Shown here piece by piece: positions 34,348-43,293 of a DNA stretch of 64,000 bases. This DNA is from Catenovulum adriaticum. GTDB taxonomy: Bacteria; Pseudomonadota; Gammaproteobacteria; Enterobacterales; Alteromonadaceae. Where the stretch lies: assembly GCF_026725475.1 (NCBI RefSeq), contig NZ_CP109966.1, positions 310,001 through 374,000 of the forward strand, read 5' to 3'. The position numbers were made by a program, and so were the translations under genes. Below the pieces are notes generated by a model, which made no database searches, was not told the origin of the DNA, and worked only from the letters and a program-made list of their open reading frames with translations. Each line of letters begins with the position of its first letter. Position 1 is the stretch's first letter.

Positions 34348-35886
34348 ATGAAGAAAACAATACTAGCTTTATCTATTCTTACTACATTGTCAGGATGTGA
34401 AATCGATAACAGTGGCGCAAAGAAGCTACCCGCTGTTTTTAATGCTGAATTTGTAACTGACGTCGGATTTGACGGAACTAGAGGTGAAGGTCTAGAAGTG
34501 CCTTTAACCTACGGTCACGGCAATGCGTCTGGTGAAATAGGCGTAACCGATGTTAATTTTGGTGAGGCTGAAATTGACTTCACCAAAATGCCAGAAGCAC
34601 AATATGGCACCTTTACGATGCTAAAATTCGAAGGGACTGATAATTACAGTGGTGAATGGACTTATGATCTGGACGAAACTAACCCTTCAGTTCAAGCACT
34701 TGACGGAAATCCGACTGCTACCGTAACAGAGTCACTGACATTTACTTCTCTTGATGGTACCCAAGATACGCTTGATTTTGTGATAGAAGGCGTAGCCGAA
34801 GAGGTTGAACCTGAATTTAGAGGTGCATTTACTGCTAATGTCTCTTTAAAAGAAACATTAGGTTTTGGTAGAGCCGAAATTTATGATGAAAATTTTGATG
34901 AGAGTAGCTTTCAAAACAAAGGTGAATCTAAATACGGCACTTTTAAAATGAATCCAGATGGCACTTGGGAATATGAGCTAAATAATCGCCACCCAGACCT
35001 ACAAGATTTAATTGAGCCCACAGACTCAACCTCAGAAACATTTACGGTTTATGCAAAAGATGGTACAGAAACTGAGTTTAAGGTGAACATTACAGGTGCA
35101 CCATTAAACTTTGCCGCTAATATTCCAAGCACAATTGATGAAACCAGTGTATTTGCGATTGACTTTCTGAATGACGGAATAGTCAAAGAAGACCTTAGCA
35201 ATGGCAAGTTATTGTTTAGCGTAAAAGGTACAGAAGACTTAGCGGTTAGTGGCGGTTTTGGTATCACTTGTGATGATTGGAATGGTAATAATGACGGCGG
35301 TGGTGATAATAGACGCATGGGTCATTTTTATGTCAAGCCTGACGGCACCTTTGAAATGAGAAGCCATGAAATTATTCCGGGCTCTTCCCCACAAGACGCA
35401 GCGGCTGACAAATTTGCTAAGGACGATTCAAATAAATACATTAATGAAAATGTAATTTTTGACCAAATGTTGATACCAGGCGAATGGACTCATTTTGTGC
35501 TGACGTGGGACATGCGTGATGGCTTAACTTACCCAGAAATGACACTTTCAATAAACGACGAAGCAGCAAGCTCGGATCATTTAGCGATTCCTGCCGATCC
35601 GAACGAGCCATTTGTTGCTCAAACGGTCGCGGGTAGTCGGCTTTATAACTGTCTTGACGAAATGCGATTCATTGTCAGAAAAAATGAAGATGAAGGTGGC
35701 CTAGGCGCTATGTTAGTTGACGATATTAAGTTATATACAAACATTGATGCGGACGTCAAATTCGATACGCCTGACTTTATTGAAGAATTTGCTAATAGCT
35801 CAGCCGGCGACAACGTTTTAGATGCAGACAGACCTCATTATAAGGCGATAACAACCGACAATATTACTATTATACGCGACCTTTAA
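34348..35886 (+). CDS. VCBS-repeat lipoprotein 1, probable surface ligand-binding partner of TonB receptor 2
   Basis: A 512-residue acidic lipoprotein (lipobox 'LSGC', Cys17). Two VCBS-type beta repeats occupy about residues 30-150 and 152-250. Each has the 'YGTF.M...G.W.Y.L' core ('YGTFKMNPDGTWEYELNNRH') and the '.DGT.....V.I.G' end. Residues about 252-512 form a second, jelly-roll-like domain with 'PGEWTHFVLTWDMRDG', 'MTLSINDEAAS' and 'GAMLVDDIKLYT', reminiscent of LamG/carbohydrate-binding folds. The same layout is seen in the next gene, so the two are paralogues. Position after a TonB receptor and the lipid anchor suggest capture of the receptor's ligand at the surface or periplasm. That role is inference. 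A stem-loop follows at 35938-35972. Confidence 0.75.
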   Translation: MKKTILALSILTTLSGCEIDNSGAKKLPAVFNAEFVTDVGFDGTRGEGLEVPLTYGHGNASGEIGVTDVNFGEAEIDFTKMPEAQYGTFTMLKFEGTDNYSGEWTYDLDETNPSVQALDGNPTATVTESLTFTSLDGTQDTLDFVIEGVAEEVEPEFRGAFTANVSLKETLGFGRAEIYDENFDESSFQNKGESKYGTFKMNPDGTWEYELNNRHPDLQDLIEPTDSTSETFTVYAKDGTETEFKVNITGAPLNFAANIPSTIDETSVFAIDFLNDGIVKEDLSNGKLLFSVKGTEDLAVSGGFGITCDDWNGNNDGGGDNRRMGHFYVKPDGTFEMRSHEIIPGSSPQDAAADKFAKDDSNKYINENVIFDQMLIPGEWTHFVLTWDMRDGLTYPEMTLSINDEAASSDHLAIPADPNEPFVAQTVAGSRLYNCLDEMRFIVRKNEDEGGLGAMLVDDIKLYTNIDADVKFDTPDFIEEFANSSAGDNVLDADRPHYKAITTDNITIIRDL

Positions 35887-35937
35887 TTAAGTCTAAAAGC
35901 TAACAGGTAGGGTTTGACAACTCTACTGCTTAAATTA

Positions 35938-35972
35938 ATGTTGCTTTATTGATATACCTATTAAAGCAACAT
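35938..35972 (+). terminator. Stem-loop after VCBS lipoprotein 1
   Basis: An 11-bp perfect stem, ATGTTGCTTTA (35938-35948) with 35962-35972. No T-run follows, so it may attenuate or stabilise rather than fully end the mRNA, leaving the second lipoprotein gene partly co-transcribed. Confidence 0.5.
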
Positions 35973-36141
35973 CATAAAATAGCTAAGTCATTGATAATAA
36001 AATTTAAATATGTATGTGTTTGGTAATAAGTAGCACACGTTAAGATAAAAATCTTGCTCCTCAATTTAGGTAAATTGCTGAGGGTTAATGGAACGTGAGC
36101 ACGATCAACTACTAAAGTAGCATACATAATGAGGATAAATC

Positions 36142-38055
36142 ATGAAAAAACAACTACTGACTCTATCAATCATTACGGCGTTATCCGCGTGCGGTAGCAG
36201 CGATGATGACAACACTAAAGCACAAGCTCCTGCGACATTTAGTGGTGATCTTTCTGTAGTATTATCAAAAGCCGAAAACCCTGAATTAAGAGTTGAAGTG
36301 GATGATCCAAATAAAAATGAATCACTTATCCACTCAGAAGTCATTGAAGGAAAATACGGTGAGTTAAGAATTGATGCTGCAGGTTTTTGGACCTATGAAT
36401 TGTACGTAGGGGAAGATGAGCACCCAGATGTTACAGCTTTGGTTAGTTCTGAAAATGCAGACATATCAGAAAACCCGCTTACAATTAAATCAGCAGATGG
36501 TACAACTCAAGATATTCAAATCACGCTTGAAGGTATTGACGTACCTGCAACTTTTAAAGATAGAACTTCAGTAGTCATTAGCCACGATACTGGCAGCATA
36601 GATGCATTTACCTCTGTTCGTGATGATAATCCTGCTGAAGCAGCTTTTAAACCAGCCCTAGAACAAGAAGGTGCTCAAGAAGTTGATGGTGAAGTAAAAA
36701 TCACCACACAATATGGTGTGGTTACAATTAACGTAATTGAACCTGTTGATGCAATAGAAGGGGTAGAAGCCAGTGAAGGTGTAGAAGAAGTTGAAGCCGT
36801 GCCTGCTGTTCTTGGAAAAGTTGAGTGGACATACGAAATTGATCCGGATAACGAAGAAGCCAGAGCTTTAAATTATGATGTAGAGCCAGAAGATTCTTCT
36901 GCAATTCCAACCTTAGACGATACATTTACGCTCACTACTTTAGATGGTACGGAGCAAGAAATTGTTGTTACTCTTCGAGGGTCGTTAAAAGTACCTGCAG
37001 ATATTGATGCGCTCCCTGGCGGAATTGATGTAGAGCTAACCGAGGAAGAAATAGCGGAAGGTGTTGAACCCGTTGTTAACCCAGATGCAGTTGTAAATAT
37101 TAACGCTGGCGATACATCAGGTAATTTAGTCATCACTGATCCAAATTTAGCTGAGGAATCTTTTGAAATTCAAGAGGATATTACAACTACGTACGGAACG
37201 TTTACGATTGATGCCAATGGCGCTTGGACATATGCATTAGATACGGACAGTGCTGAAATCAAAGCTCATAAAGGTGATGGCGTTACAAAACCGGCACCAT
37301 TAATTGATAATATTGTTGTTACTGCTGCAGATGGCACTGAAGCTGTTTTACCTATCACGATTGATCCACTCGTTGGCGGTAATTTAGTTGCTGAAGTGGG
37401 CTCGGATAAAGATGGTAAATTTGTTGTGAACACCCCAGCTGCAGCTTGGGAAAAAGGCCGCGTGACATTTAAGTTTCAGTATCCAGAAGCCTCATCAAAA
37501 GATGCTAAAGTTATCTTAAATGGCCGTAAGTATAAAGGCACTGAATTGAACCGAACGATAATTGCAATGGCTTTTAGAAGCAACGGTGAAATTAAACTTT
37601 ATAATGGTACATCAGGCACTGGCACTTTTGTTATTGATCAAACTCATACACCTGGTATTTGGAATGATATGGTGTTTACATGGGATGGCTCAGAAGCAAC
37701 CAGAGGTGCTAATGGCGGTAACGCTACTGTATCCATCTCTATCAATGATACGCCAATTAGTTCCGCAGGTGGAGAAATATTAGCCAATCAAGTTTCAGGC
37801 GAGTTTTTCAAATCCTTTACCAACTCTGCCGCGTTTGGTCTGATGGATGAGGCTCAATTTTTTGAAGTACAAGCTAAAGGTGGCTCTAGCGTTTATCTGG
37901 ACGATTTAACAATCTATTCAGATGAAGCGGGTAACACTGAAGTGCTGAGTGAAAACTTTGATGAGTTAGCAGAAGGTGCAGCATTGTCTGTGGATTATAC
38001 CTTTGATGCACAAACTAAAGAAGTGATGGTTAGCCCAGTTGCAAAACCAGAATAA
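36142..38055 (+). CDS. VCBS-repeat lipoprotein 2, paralogue of the preceding gene
   Basis: A 637-residue, strongly acidic lipoprotein (lipobox 'LSAC', Cys17). Three VCBS-type repeats cover about residues 30-130, 132-275 and 280-408, with cores such as 'YGELRIDAAGFWTYEL' and 'YGTFTIDANGAWTYAL'. The second repeat is interrupted by a Glu/Val-rich low-complexity insert beginning 'VDAIEGVEASEGVEEVEAVP' (about residues 198-218). The C-terminal ~225 residues are a jelly-roll-like domain with 'HTPGIWNDMVFTWDGSEA', 'VSISINDTPISS' and 'GSSVYLDDLTIYSDE', aligning with the end of lipoprotein 1. The role is probably shared: binding ligand for TonB receptor 2. A strong double terminator follows, so this gene closes the unit. 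Confidence 0.75.
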   Translation: MKKQLLTLSIITALSACGSSDDDNTKAQAPATFSGDLSVVLSKAENPELRVEVDDPNKNESLIHSEVIEGKYGELRIDAAGFWTYELYVGEDEHPDVTALVSSENADISENPLTIKSADGTTQDIQITLEGIDVPATFKDRTSVVISHDTGSIDAFTSVRDDNPAEAAFKPALEQEGAQEVDGEVKITTQYGVVTINVIEPVDAIEGVEASEGVEEVEAVPAVLGKVEWTYEIDPDNEEARALNYDVEPEDSSAIPTLDDTFTLTTLDGTEQEIVVTLRGSLKVPADIDALPGGIDVELTEEEIAEGVEPVVNPDAVVNINAGDTSGNLVITDPNLAEESFEIQEDITTTYGTFTIDANGAWTYALDTDSAEIKAHKGDGVTKPAPLIDNIVVTAADGTEAVLPITIDPLVGGNLVAEVGSDKDGKFVVNTPAAAWEKGRVTFKFQYPEASSKDAKVILNGRKYKGTELNRTIIAMAFRSNGEIKLYNGTSGTGTFVIDQTHTPGIWNDMVFTWDGSEATRGANGGNATVSISINDTPISSAGGEILANQVSGEFFKSFTNSAAFGLMDEAQFFEVQAKGGSSVYLDDLTIYSDEAGNTEVLSENFDELAEGAALSVDYTFDAQTKEVMVSPVAKPE

Positions 38056-38056
38056 T

Positions 38057-38116
38057 AAAACGCTTTACTAAAGCGTTTTAAGATTAAAAATAGCGCTACC
38101 TTGTAGCGCTATTTTT
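38057..38116 (+). terminator. Double terminator closing the TonB receptor 2 unit
   Basis: Two hairpins are in series. The first is AAAACGCTTTA (38057-38067) with 38069-38079. The second is a 14-bp perfect stem, AAAAATAGCGCTAC (38086-38099) with 38103-38116, ending in five T's. The second is one of the strongest intrinsic terminators in the window. Confidence 0.9.
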
Positions 38117-38199
38117 GTTTGGTTATTACACCATTTCTACTTAAATAGACCGTTCAACTTTATACATCTCGAGTTCCCTACTCTCATCGATAGTGATTG

Positions 38200-38224
38200 C
38201 AGTGGCAGAATAATTTGGCCACCT
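38200..38224. repeat. Insertion-sequence-end-like sequence, copy B
   Basis: CAGTGGCAGAATAATTTGGCC followed by ACCT shares the GCAGAATAATTT core with copy A near 25329. No transposase remains beside it. The rest of 38117-38452 holds no gene that can be supported. Confidence 0.4.
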
Positions 38225-38452
38225 AACGAAGTCTGTTTGCGAACATCTGGTTTTAAAGTTTTGTATTAGGTTAAAGAGAAAACTAATCCAAATATGTTTT
38301 GGTGTTTTAAAGCCTGGGACAATCTATCAAAGAAGAACGGCTCAAGATTAAATTTGTACTAGGTTGAATAACATGGTTTCTATAAACGCTTCATCCAATC
38401 ACTCCGCTGACAAACAGACAAAGCTGATTAAACTCATTATTTTGCTAGATTA

Positions 38453-39361
38453 TTACAATTCCCAAATAGGTGGTGAACCGATCTTTTCAACTAAATAATC
38501 AATAAATACTCTCACCTTGGCTGTTAAAACATTAGACTTAGGGTACACCAACCAAATCGCCGCCTGATCATCTATTTTATATTCAGGTAAAATTTGCACT
38601 AAGCTCCCTTCCTTTAACTCAGTGTAAACATTCCAAATTGAACTCATACATATACCCACTCCTGCTTTTGCTGCAATGCGCATACTAGAACCATCATCAC
38701 ATACAACCCTGGGTTTACTGCTTGTGGGAGGGAATGCGTATAAGCTTTTATCAGTTTTAGAAAATAGCTTTCGTGCTTTGGAATTAATAAACACTAATAG
38801 TTGATGCTTTTTAAGGTCATCAGGTTTATTAGGCATACCATATTTTTTTATATATTTAGGCGATGCACACAAAATGCGTGTGTCGTTAGCCAATTTTCTG
38901 CCTATTAAGCTGCTATCTTCAGCAGTATAGTTGCGTAGTGCTAAGTCAAAACCACCATCAATTAAATTAACTTGTGTATCCGTTAACTTTAACTCAACGT
39001 CAATTTCAGGATATCGTTCAAGAAACTCTGGCAATATTGGCGCGATAAAAAGTTGTGCAAACGTGCTAGATGCCGCAAACCTTAATGTACCACTCACCGT
39101 CGCTTTACCTCGTCCAAGTGCTGCTAGGGCCGCATCCTCTTGAGCAATAATTTCTTTAGCATAAGGTAAAAATTCAATCCCTTCGATAGATAAAGCCATA
39201 TTTCTCGTTGAACGGTGAAAAAGATCGGCACCTAACTGAATTTCTAATTTAGATAAACGAGCGCTGGCCACTGAAGGGCCTATACCTAGCCTTTTGCCGG
39301 CCGCTGTAATATTGAGCATTTCAGCCGCCAATACAAACAGGCGAATACCGCTTGTATCCAT
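38453..39361 (-). CDS. LysR-family regulator at the left end of the mirrored oxidoreductase block
   Basis: A 302-residue LysR regulator of the CrgA/DsdC-like group. The HTH is at about residues 3-60 ('NITAAGKRLGIGPSVASARL', 'LGADLFHRSTRNMALSIEG'). The effector domain has 'LRFAASSTFAQLFIAPILPEF' near residue 92 and 'DDGSSMRIAAKAGVGICM' near residue 215. It is divergent from the LLM-SDR-MDR-cupin operon with a 153-bp gap and is its probable regulator. The inducer is not predictable. Confidence 0.88.
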   Translation of the reverse strand: MDTSGIRLFVLAAEMLNITAAGKRLGIGPSVASARLSKLEIQLGADLFHRSTRNMALSIEGIEFLPYAKEIIAQEDAALAALGRGKATVSGTLRFAASSTFAQLFIAPILPEFLERYPEIDVELKLTDTQVNLIDGGFDLALRNYTAEDSSLIGRKLANDTRILCASPKYIKKYGMPNKPDDLKKHQLLVFINSKARKLFSKTDKSLYAFPPTSSKPRVVCDDGSSMRIAAKAGVGICMSSIWNVYTELKEGSLVQILPEYKIDDQAAIWLVYPKSNVLTAKVRVFIDYLVEKIGSPPIWEL

Positions 39362-39514
39362 TAGTTACCTCTTTAATTATATTTAAAAACCGAATTCTGA
39401 TTCCTTTTATACATTGTTTATTCGTTAATTCAATAAAGATATGATTTAACCATCAAATTAACTCGATCAACACGCAGCACTAATAACCCGATAAAAATGC
39501 GGTAGGAAGAATAA

Positions 39515-40492
39515 ATGTTAAAACAGCAAAGTCTCGACACACAATTAGCTTTTCCTCAATTAAATGCTGGCTTTAATCACGTATTTAAGCCAGGAAAATT
39601 GTCTGTTGGCTTAGTTGTACCGATAGAGGAATACAGTTATAGCGCGGTTCCTGGTATGCATCAGCAACTTGAGAAAATAAAACTAGCTGAAACATTAGAA
39701 TTTAGTTCAGTCTGGTTAAGAGATGTTCCTTTTAATGTACCTTCTTTTGGTGATGCTGGTCAGTTATTTGACCCGTTTGTCTATCTGGGCTTACTTGCCG
39801 GACAAACTAGCAAAATTGCACTAGGCGTGGCGAGTTTAATATTACCGCTTAGACACCCGGCGCATGTTGCGAAAGCAGCTGCATCGGTAGATGTAATTTC
39901 AGGAGGCAGGCTCATCCTTGGGGTGGCGAGCGGCGATCGGCCAGAAGAGTATCCGGCAATGAATATAAATTACCAAAACAGAGCTAAATTGTTCAGAGAA
40001 AGTTATGACTATATTCGAAAAATGGCTGAAACAGCACCAAGTATTGAAAATAAATTTGGTTATTTAAATAAACAATTAGATATGTTACCGAAGCCATTGA
40101 AAGATCGTTTACCGCTATTGATAACAGGGGCTTCTCAACAATCAGCAGATTGGCTTGCAGCAAATGGCGATGGATGGATAACCTACCCTAAACCACAGGC
40201 ACATCAGCACCAATTTATTAAACAGCTACGTAAAAAAAACACTAGTGGGCTGACTAAACCCGTTATGGAACCGCTCTATATTGATATTGCTGAGGATCCT
40301 AATAGCGAACCTAAACCTATCCACTTAGGTTACCGGCTTGGTGTTAACAAATTGACGCAATATCTAAAAGCGAGGCAAGCAATTGGTGTTAACCATGTCG
40401 CGTTGAATCTTAGATTTAATCAGCAAGATATTGAAAAAACATTACATGAAATCGCTGAATATGTCTTGCCTGAATTTAACAAAGAGGATTAA
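39515..40492 (+). CDS. LLM-class (luciferase-like) flavin oxidoreductase, BA3436-type, copy 1
   Basis: A 325-residue bacterial-luciferase-fold (beta/alpha)8 protein that would use reduced flavin (F420 or FMN class). Motifs shared with copy 2 at 44821-45735 are 'VWLRDVPF', 'FGDAGQLFDPFVYLG', 'LILPLRHPAHVAKAAASVD' and 'RLILGVASGDRPEEYP'. The pattern corresponds to the 'luciferase-type oxidoreductase, BA3436 family' (TIGR03571), a name recalled rather than searched. No substrate is established for this subgroup. AGGAAG ahead of the ATG supports the start. It is first in a four-gene operon: the SDR gene starts 4 nt after its stop. Confidence 0.85.
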   Translation: MLKQQSLDTQLAFPQLNAGFNHVFKPGKLSVGLVVPIEEYSYSAVPGMHQQLEKIKLAETLEFSSVWLRDVPFNVPSFGDAGQLFDPFVYLGLLAGQTSKIALGVASLILPLRHPAHVAKAAASVDVISGGRLILGVASGDRPEEYPAMNINYQNRAKLFRESYDYIRKMAETAPSIENKFGYLNKQLDMLPKPLKDRLPLLITGASQQSADWLAANGDGWITYPKPQAHQHQFIKQLRKKNTSGLTKPVMEPLYIDIAEDPNSEPKPIHLGYRLGVNKLTQYLKARQAIGVNHVALNLRFNQQDIEKTLHEIAEYVLPEFNKED

Positions 40493-40496
40493 ACAA

Positions 40497-41303
40497 ATGC
40501 GCAAAACAATTTTATTGACAGGTGCAACAGACGGAATAGGTTTGGAAACCGCTAAACGGCTAACCAAACTTGGCCATACCCTATTGTTGCATGGTCGGAA
40601 TGAAACAAAACTGGCGCAAGCTAAGCAAAGCTTAATCACGTTAAACCAGCAAGCACAAATTGAAACCTATATCGCTGATTTATCGAATTTAGCTGAAGTG
40701 GCTAACTTGGCAGAATTGATAAAACAGCAACATAACAACATTGATGTCTTAATCAACAATGCGGGTATTTATACAACCCCTACGCCAATAACAAGCTCAG
40801 GTCATGACGTACGATTTGTCGTTAATACCTTAGCGCCTTACGTGTTAACTGAGCGATTATTGCCTTTATTTAATAATACAGGCCGCGTTATTAATTTGTC
40901 TTCTGCAGCGCAAGCAAGTGTTAATTTGGATGCATTAACTGGCGAGCAAAAATTAACAGACAGCGCAGCCTATGCTCAAAGCAAGCTGGCGATAACGATG
41001 TGGACTTTTTATCTTGCTCAACAACAAGAGAGTCGTTTTCCAACTTTTATTGCTGTGAACCCTGCATCATTTTTAGGCAGTAAAATGGTGAAGCAAGCTT
41101 ATGGTATGGCGGGCAAAGACATTTCAATTGGCGCTGAAGTTTTGGAACGCGCAGCACTCAGTGAAACCTTTAAAGGCATCACCGGAAAATATTTTGATAA
41201 CGACGTAAGTGATTGGGTCAGACCACATCCGGATGCCCTGAATCAAGAAAAGAACCAAGCATTAATCAATGTTTTACAGCAGATAACACAACAGGTTATC
41301 TAA
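40497..41303 (+). CDS. Short-chain dehydrogenase/reductase
   Basis: A 268-residue SDR. The cofactor loop is 'LLTGATDGIGLETAK' (TGxxxGIG) at about residue 6, followed by 'LHGRNETKLAQAK', the structural 'INNAGIY' near 85, 'VINLSSAAQ' with the catalytic Ser near 131, and YxxxK as 'YAQSK' near 157. It would oxidise or reduce an alcohol/carbonyl with NAD(P). The frame is open back to 40431, overlapping the LLM gene. However, the ATG at 40497 has AGAGGA upstream and begins directly with the Rossmann strand, so it is chosen. It lies 4 nt after the LLM gene. Confidence 0.9.
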   Translation: MRKTILLTGATDGIGLETAKRLTKLGHTLLLHGRNETKLAQAKQSLITLNQQAQIETYIADLSNLAEVANLAELIKQQHNNIDVLINNAGIYTTPTPITSSGHDVRFVVNTLAPYVLTERLLPLFNNTGRVINLSSAAQASVNLDALTGEQKLTDSAAYAQSKLAITMWTFYLAQQQESRFPTFIAVNPASFLGSKMVKQAYGMAGKDISIGAEVLERAALSETFKGITGKYFDNDVSDWVRPHPDALNQEKNQALINVLQQITQQVI

Positions 41304-41319
41304 CTAAGTAATAAACAAA

Positions 41320-41337
41320 TAACAAGCGTGCTTGTTA
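41320..41337 (+). other. Intercistronic hairpin, SDR-MDR boundary
   Basis: TAACAAG-CGTG-CTTGTTA, a perfect 7-bp stem with a 4-nt loop, lies 16 nt after the SDR stop and 31 nt before the MDR start. No T-run follows, so mRNA processing or stability is likelier than termination. Confidence 0.5.
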
Positions 41338-41368
41338 AACACGACACTAACCAATATTGGAGAATAAT

Positions 41369-42355
41369 ATGAAAGCAATGATCGTTAATACCTTTGGTGG
41401 GCCTGAAGTATTTGAATCAACAGAAATAGCCAAACCAAGTGTAAAAACAAACCACGTACTCGTAAAAATAGCAGCGACCAGCGTTAATACAGTTGACACC
41501 ATGATCCGCTCTATGGGGTCAGAATTACCTTTATCTCCAGCAGCACCCGCGTTGTTAGGAATGGATTTCGCTGGAACTATAGAAGAAGTTGGAGAAGGTG
41601 TAACAGAATATAAAGTAGGTGATGAAGTATACGGTTGTGCTGGCGGTTTGGCCGATTTGCCGGGTACATTAACTGAGTATATTGTCGCCGATACAAACTT
41701 ACTTGCCTTAAAACCAAACAATTTATCTATGCGTGAAGCAGCCGCGTTACCACTAGTTGGTATCACTGCTTATGAGGGACTACAACGCGCAAATATAAAA
41801 TCAGGACAAAAAGTATTAGTCCATGGCGGCTCAGGTGGAGTTGGTCATGTTGCAATACAATTAGCGCGTCATTTTGGAGCCGACGTATTTTCAACAGGTG
41901 GCGGTGAGCCACAAGCAAAATTGATTGAAAAACTAGGTGCAACTTCTATTAATTACCGTACAGAATCGGTTGAAGATTATGTACAAAAACACACCGACGG
42001 CACTGGTTTTGATATCGTATTTGATTCAGTTGGCGGCGAAAACATGACTAACTCTTTTATTGCTGCAGCTTTAAATGGGCATGTTGCTTCAACTGTATCT
42101 ATGGTTGAACTTGATTTAACCATGGCTCATTTTAAAGGACTCTCACTACACGTTGTATTTATGCTTATCCCTATGTTGCATAATTATAAACGTGAAGAGC
42201 ATGCACATATTTTAAAAGCTTTGGCTAAAATTGCAGAAGCTGGAGAATTAACCCCTGTCTTGGATGAAACCTCGTATACGCTCGCTGACATTAGTCTCGC
42301 GCATGAGAGATTAGGCAGCGGTCAAGCAATGGGTAAAGTTGTGGTAACGATATAA
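41369..42355 (+). CDS. MDR-family quinone-oxidoreductase-like protein
   Basis: A 328-residue medium-chain reductase without structural zinc ligands. Motifs are 'GMDFAGTIEEVGEGVTEYKVGD' (first part of the GroES-like domain), 'VLVHGGSGGVGHVAIQLARHF' (GGVG cofactor loop) and 'GFDIVFDSVGGENM'. NADPH-dependent reduction of quinones or alpha,beta-unsaturated carbonyls is usual for the group. The ATG at 41369 has GGAG six bases ahead; the frame continues upstream to a TTG at 41357, which contains that ribosome site and is rejected. It is the third gene of the LLM-SDR-MDR-cupin operon, between two intercistronic hairpins. Confidence 0.88.
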   Translation: MKAMIVNTFGGPEVFESTEIAKPSVKTNHVLVKIAATSVNTVDTMIRSMGSELPLSPAAPALLGMDFAGTIEEVGEGVTEYKVGDEVYGCAGGLADLPGTLTEYIVADTNLLALKPNNLSMREAAALPLVGITAYEGLQRANIKSGQKVLVHGGSGGVGHVAIQLARHFGADVFSTGGGEPQAKLIEKLGATSINYRTESVEDYVQKHTDGTGFDIVFDSVGGENMTNSFIAAALNGHVASTVSMVELDLTMAHFKGLSLHVVFMLIPMLHNYKREEHAHILKALAKIAEAGELTPVLDETSYTLADISLAHERLGSGQAMGKVVVTI

Positions 42356-42370
42356 TCAGCTATTAATTTA

Positions 42371-42394
42371 TTCAAGGGGGCGCGCTCCCTTGAA
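42371..42394 (+). other. Intercistronic hairpin, MDR-cupin boundary
   Basis: TTCAAGGG at 42371-42378 pairs with CCCTTGAA at 42387-42394, extended inward by a G-T and a G-C pair around a CGCG loop. It is 15 nt after the MDR stop and 19 nt ahead of the cupin start, close enough to affect translation of the cupin gene. Confidence 0.55.
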
Positions 42395-42413
42395 CACTTT
42401 GAAGGAAACACTT

Positions 42414-43253
42414 ATGTTCAATTTTCAAAAACTAATTCCAAGTATTATATTACTGACTTCCTGTTCTTCTTTCTTTGCTTTTTCAGCAAACCAAAACCAT
42501 CAATCAGAAGTGGTTACAGCAGAAGAAGTTAATTGGGGTTATTTAAACCCTTTAAGAGGTGATAAAAGCCCGGGTGCAGCCGATTTATGGGGCGATCGTT
42601 CAAAAGATGTTGCGACTGGTATGTTGGTGAGATTTAAAAAAGGTTTTTCGTCACCACCTCATATACACAATATTTCATACCGCGGTATTGTTATAAAAGG
42701 AGCAATGCATAATGACGATCCTACGGCCGAGCATATGTGGTTGCCAACCGCATCATATTGGACTCAGCCAGCCGGTGAAGATCACATAACAGCTGCTAAT
42801 GAGCAATCGAACATGATTTATCTGGAAATAGATAGCGGCCCGTATTTAGTTAAACCATCTGATCAGCATTTTGATAATGGCGAGCGCCCAGTCAATATTC
42901 ACGCAACAAACTTAGTTTGGTTAAATTCGCAAGATTCGGCTCTTATTGATGGTAACAATTTACAAGTTAGTTATTTGTGGAAAAAATCTGGTTCTGCGCC
43001 ATTAGAAGGTTTAATGATCAAAGTAGCAGCTGGCGCAAAACTTACAATTAACAGCGATAGTAAAGAATTTAGAGCGGTTGTTATTCAAGGGCGTGGGCAG
43101 TATCAATCTGATGAATTAACGACGGCTGCAAGCCTCAATCCAGGTAGTTATTTTAGTTCAACTGGGCAATTTACTCATCAGTTAACGACACTTGAACCAA
43201 CTACTATTTATATTCGCAGCAACGGTAAACTTAAAGCTTTTACGAAACCTTAG
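42414..43253 (+). CDS. Exported DUF4437 cupin-fold protein
   Basis: A 279-residue protein with two cupin-like halves (DUF4437 type). The first half holds 'FSSPPHIHNISYRGIVIKG' with the His pair of a cupin metal site, 'MWLPTASYWTQPAGEDHI' and 'IYLEIDSGPY'. The second half lacks the His pattern. The N-terminus is hydrophobic with 'LLTSC', which fits a lipobox, followed by 'FFAFSA', which fits signal peptidase I; either way it is exported. No enzymatic activity is established for the family. The start at ATG 42414 has AAGGA seven bases ahead; an in-frame upstream TTG at 42390 is rejected. It is the last gene of the operon, followed by a terminator at 43294-43349. Confidence 0.8.
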   Translation: MFNFQKLIPSIILLTSCSSFFAFSANQNHQSEVVTAEEVNWGYLNPLRGDKSPGAADLWGDRSKDVATGMLVRFKKGFSSPPHIHNISYRGIVIKGAMHNDDPTAEHMWLPTASYWTQPAGEDHITAANEQSNMIYLEIDSGPYLVKPSDQHFDNGERPVNIHATNLVWLNSQDSALIDGNNLQVSYLWKKSGSAPLEGLMIKVAAGAKLTINSDSKEFRAVVIQGRGQYQSDELTTAASLNPGSYFSSTGQFTHQLTTLEPTTIYIRSNGKLKAFTKP

Positions 43254-43293
43254 AGATAACCGCATCTTTAATTAATTATTTAAGTACGTGTTT

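Noticed and set aside
34348..38055. SusD-like or cadherin-adhesin identity for the two lipoproteins
   Set aside because: No TPR-rich SusD fold is visible; repeats match the VCBS pattern, and the proteins are too short and lipid-anchored for giant adhesins.
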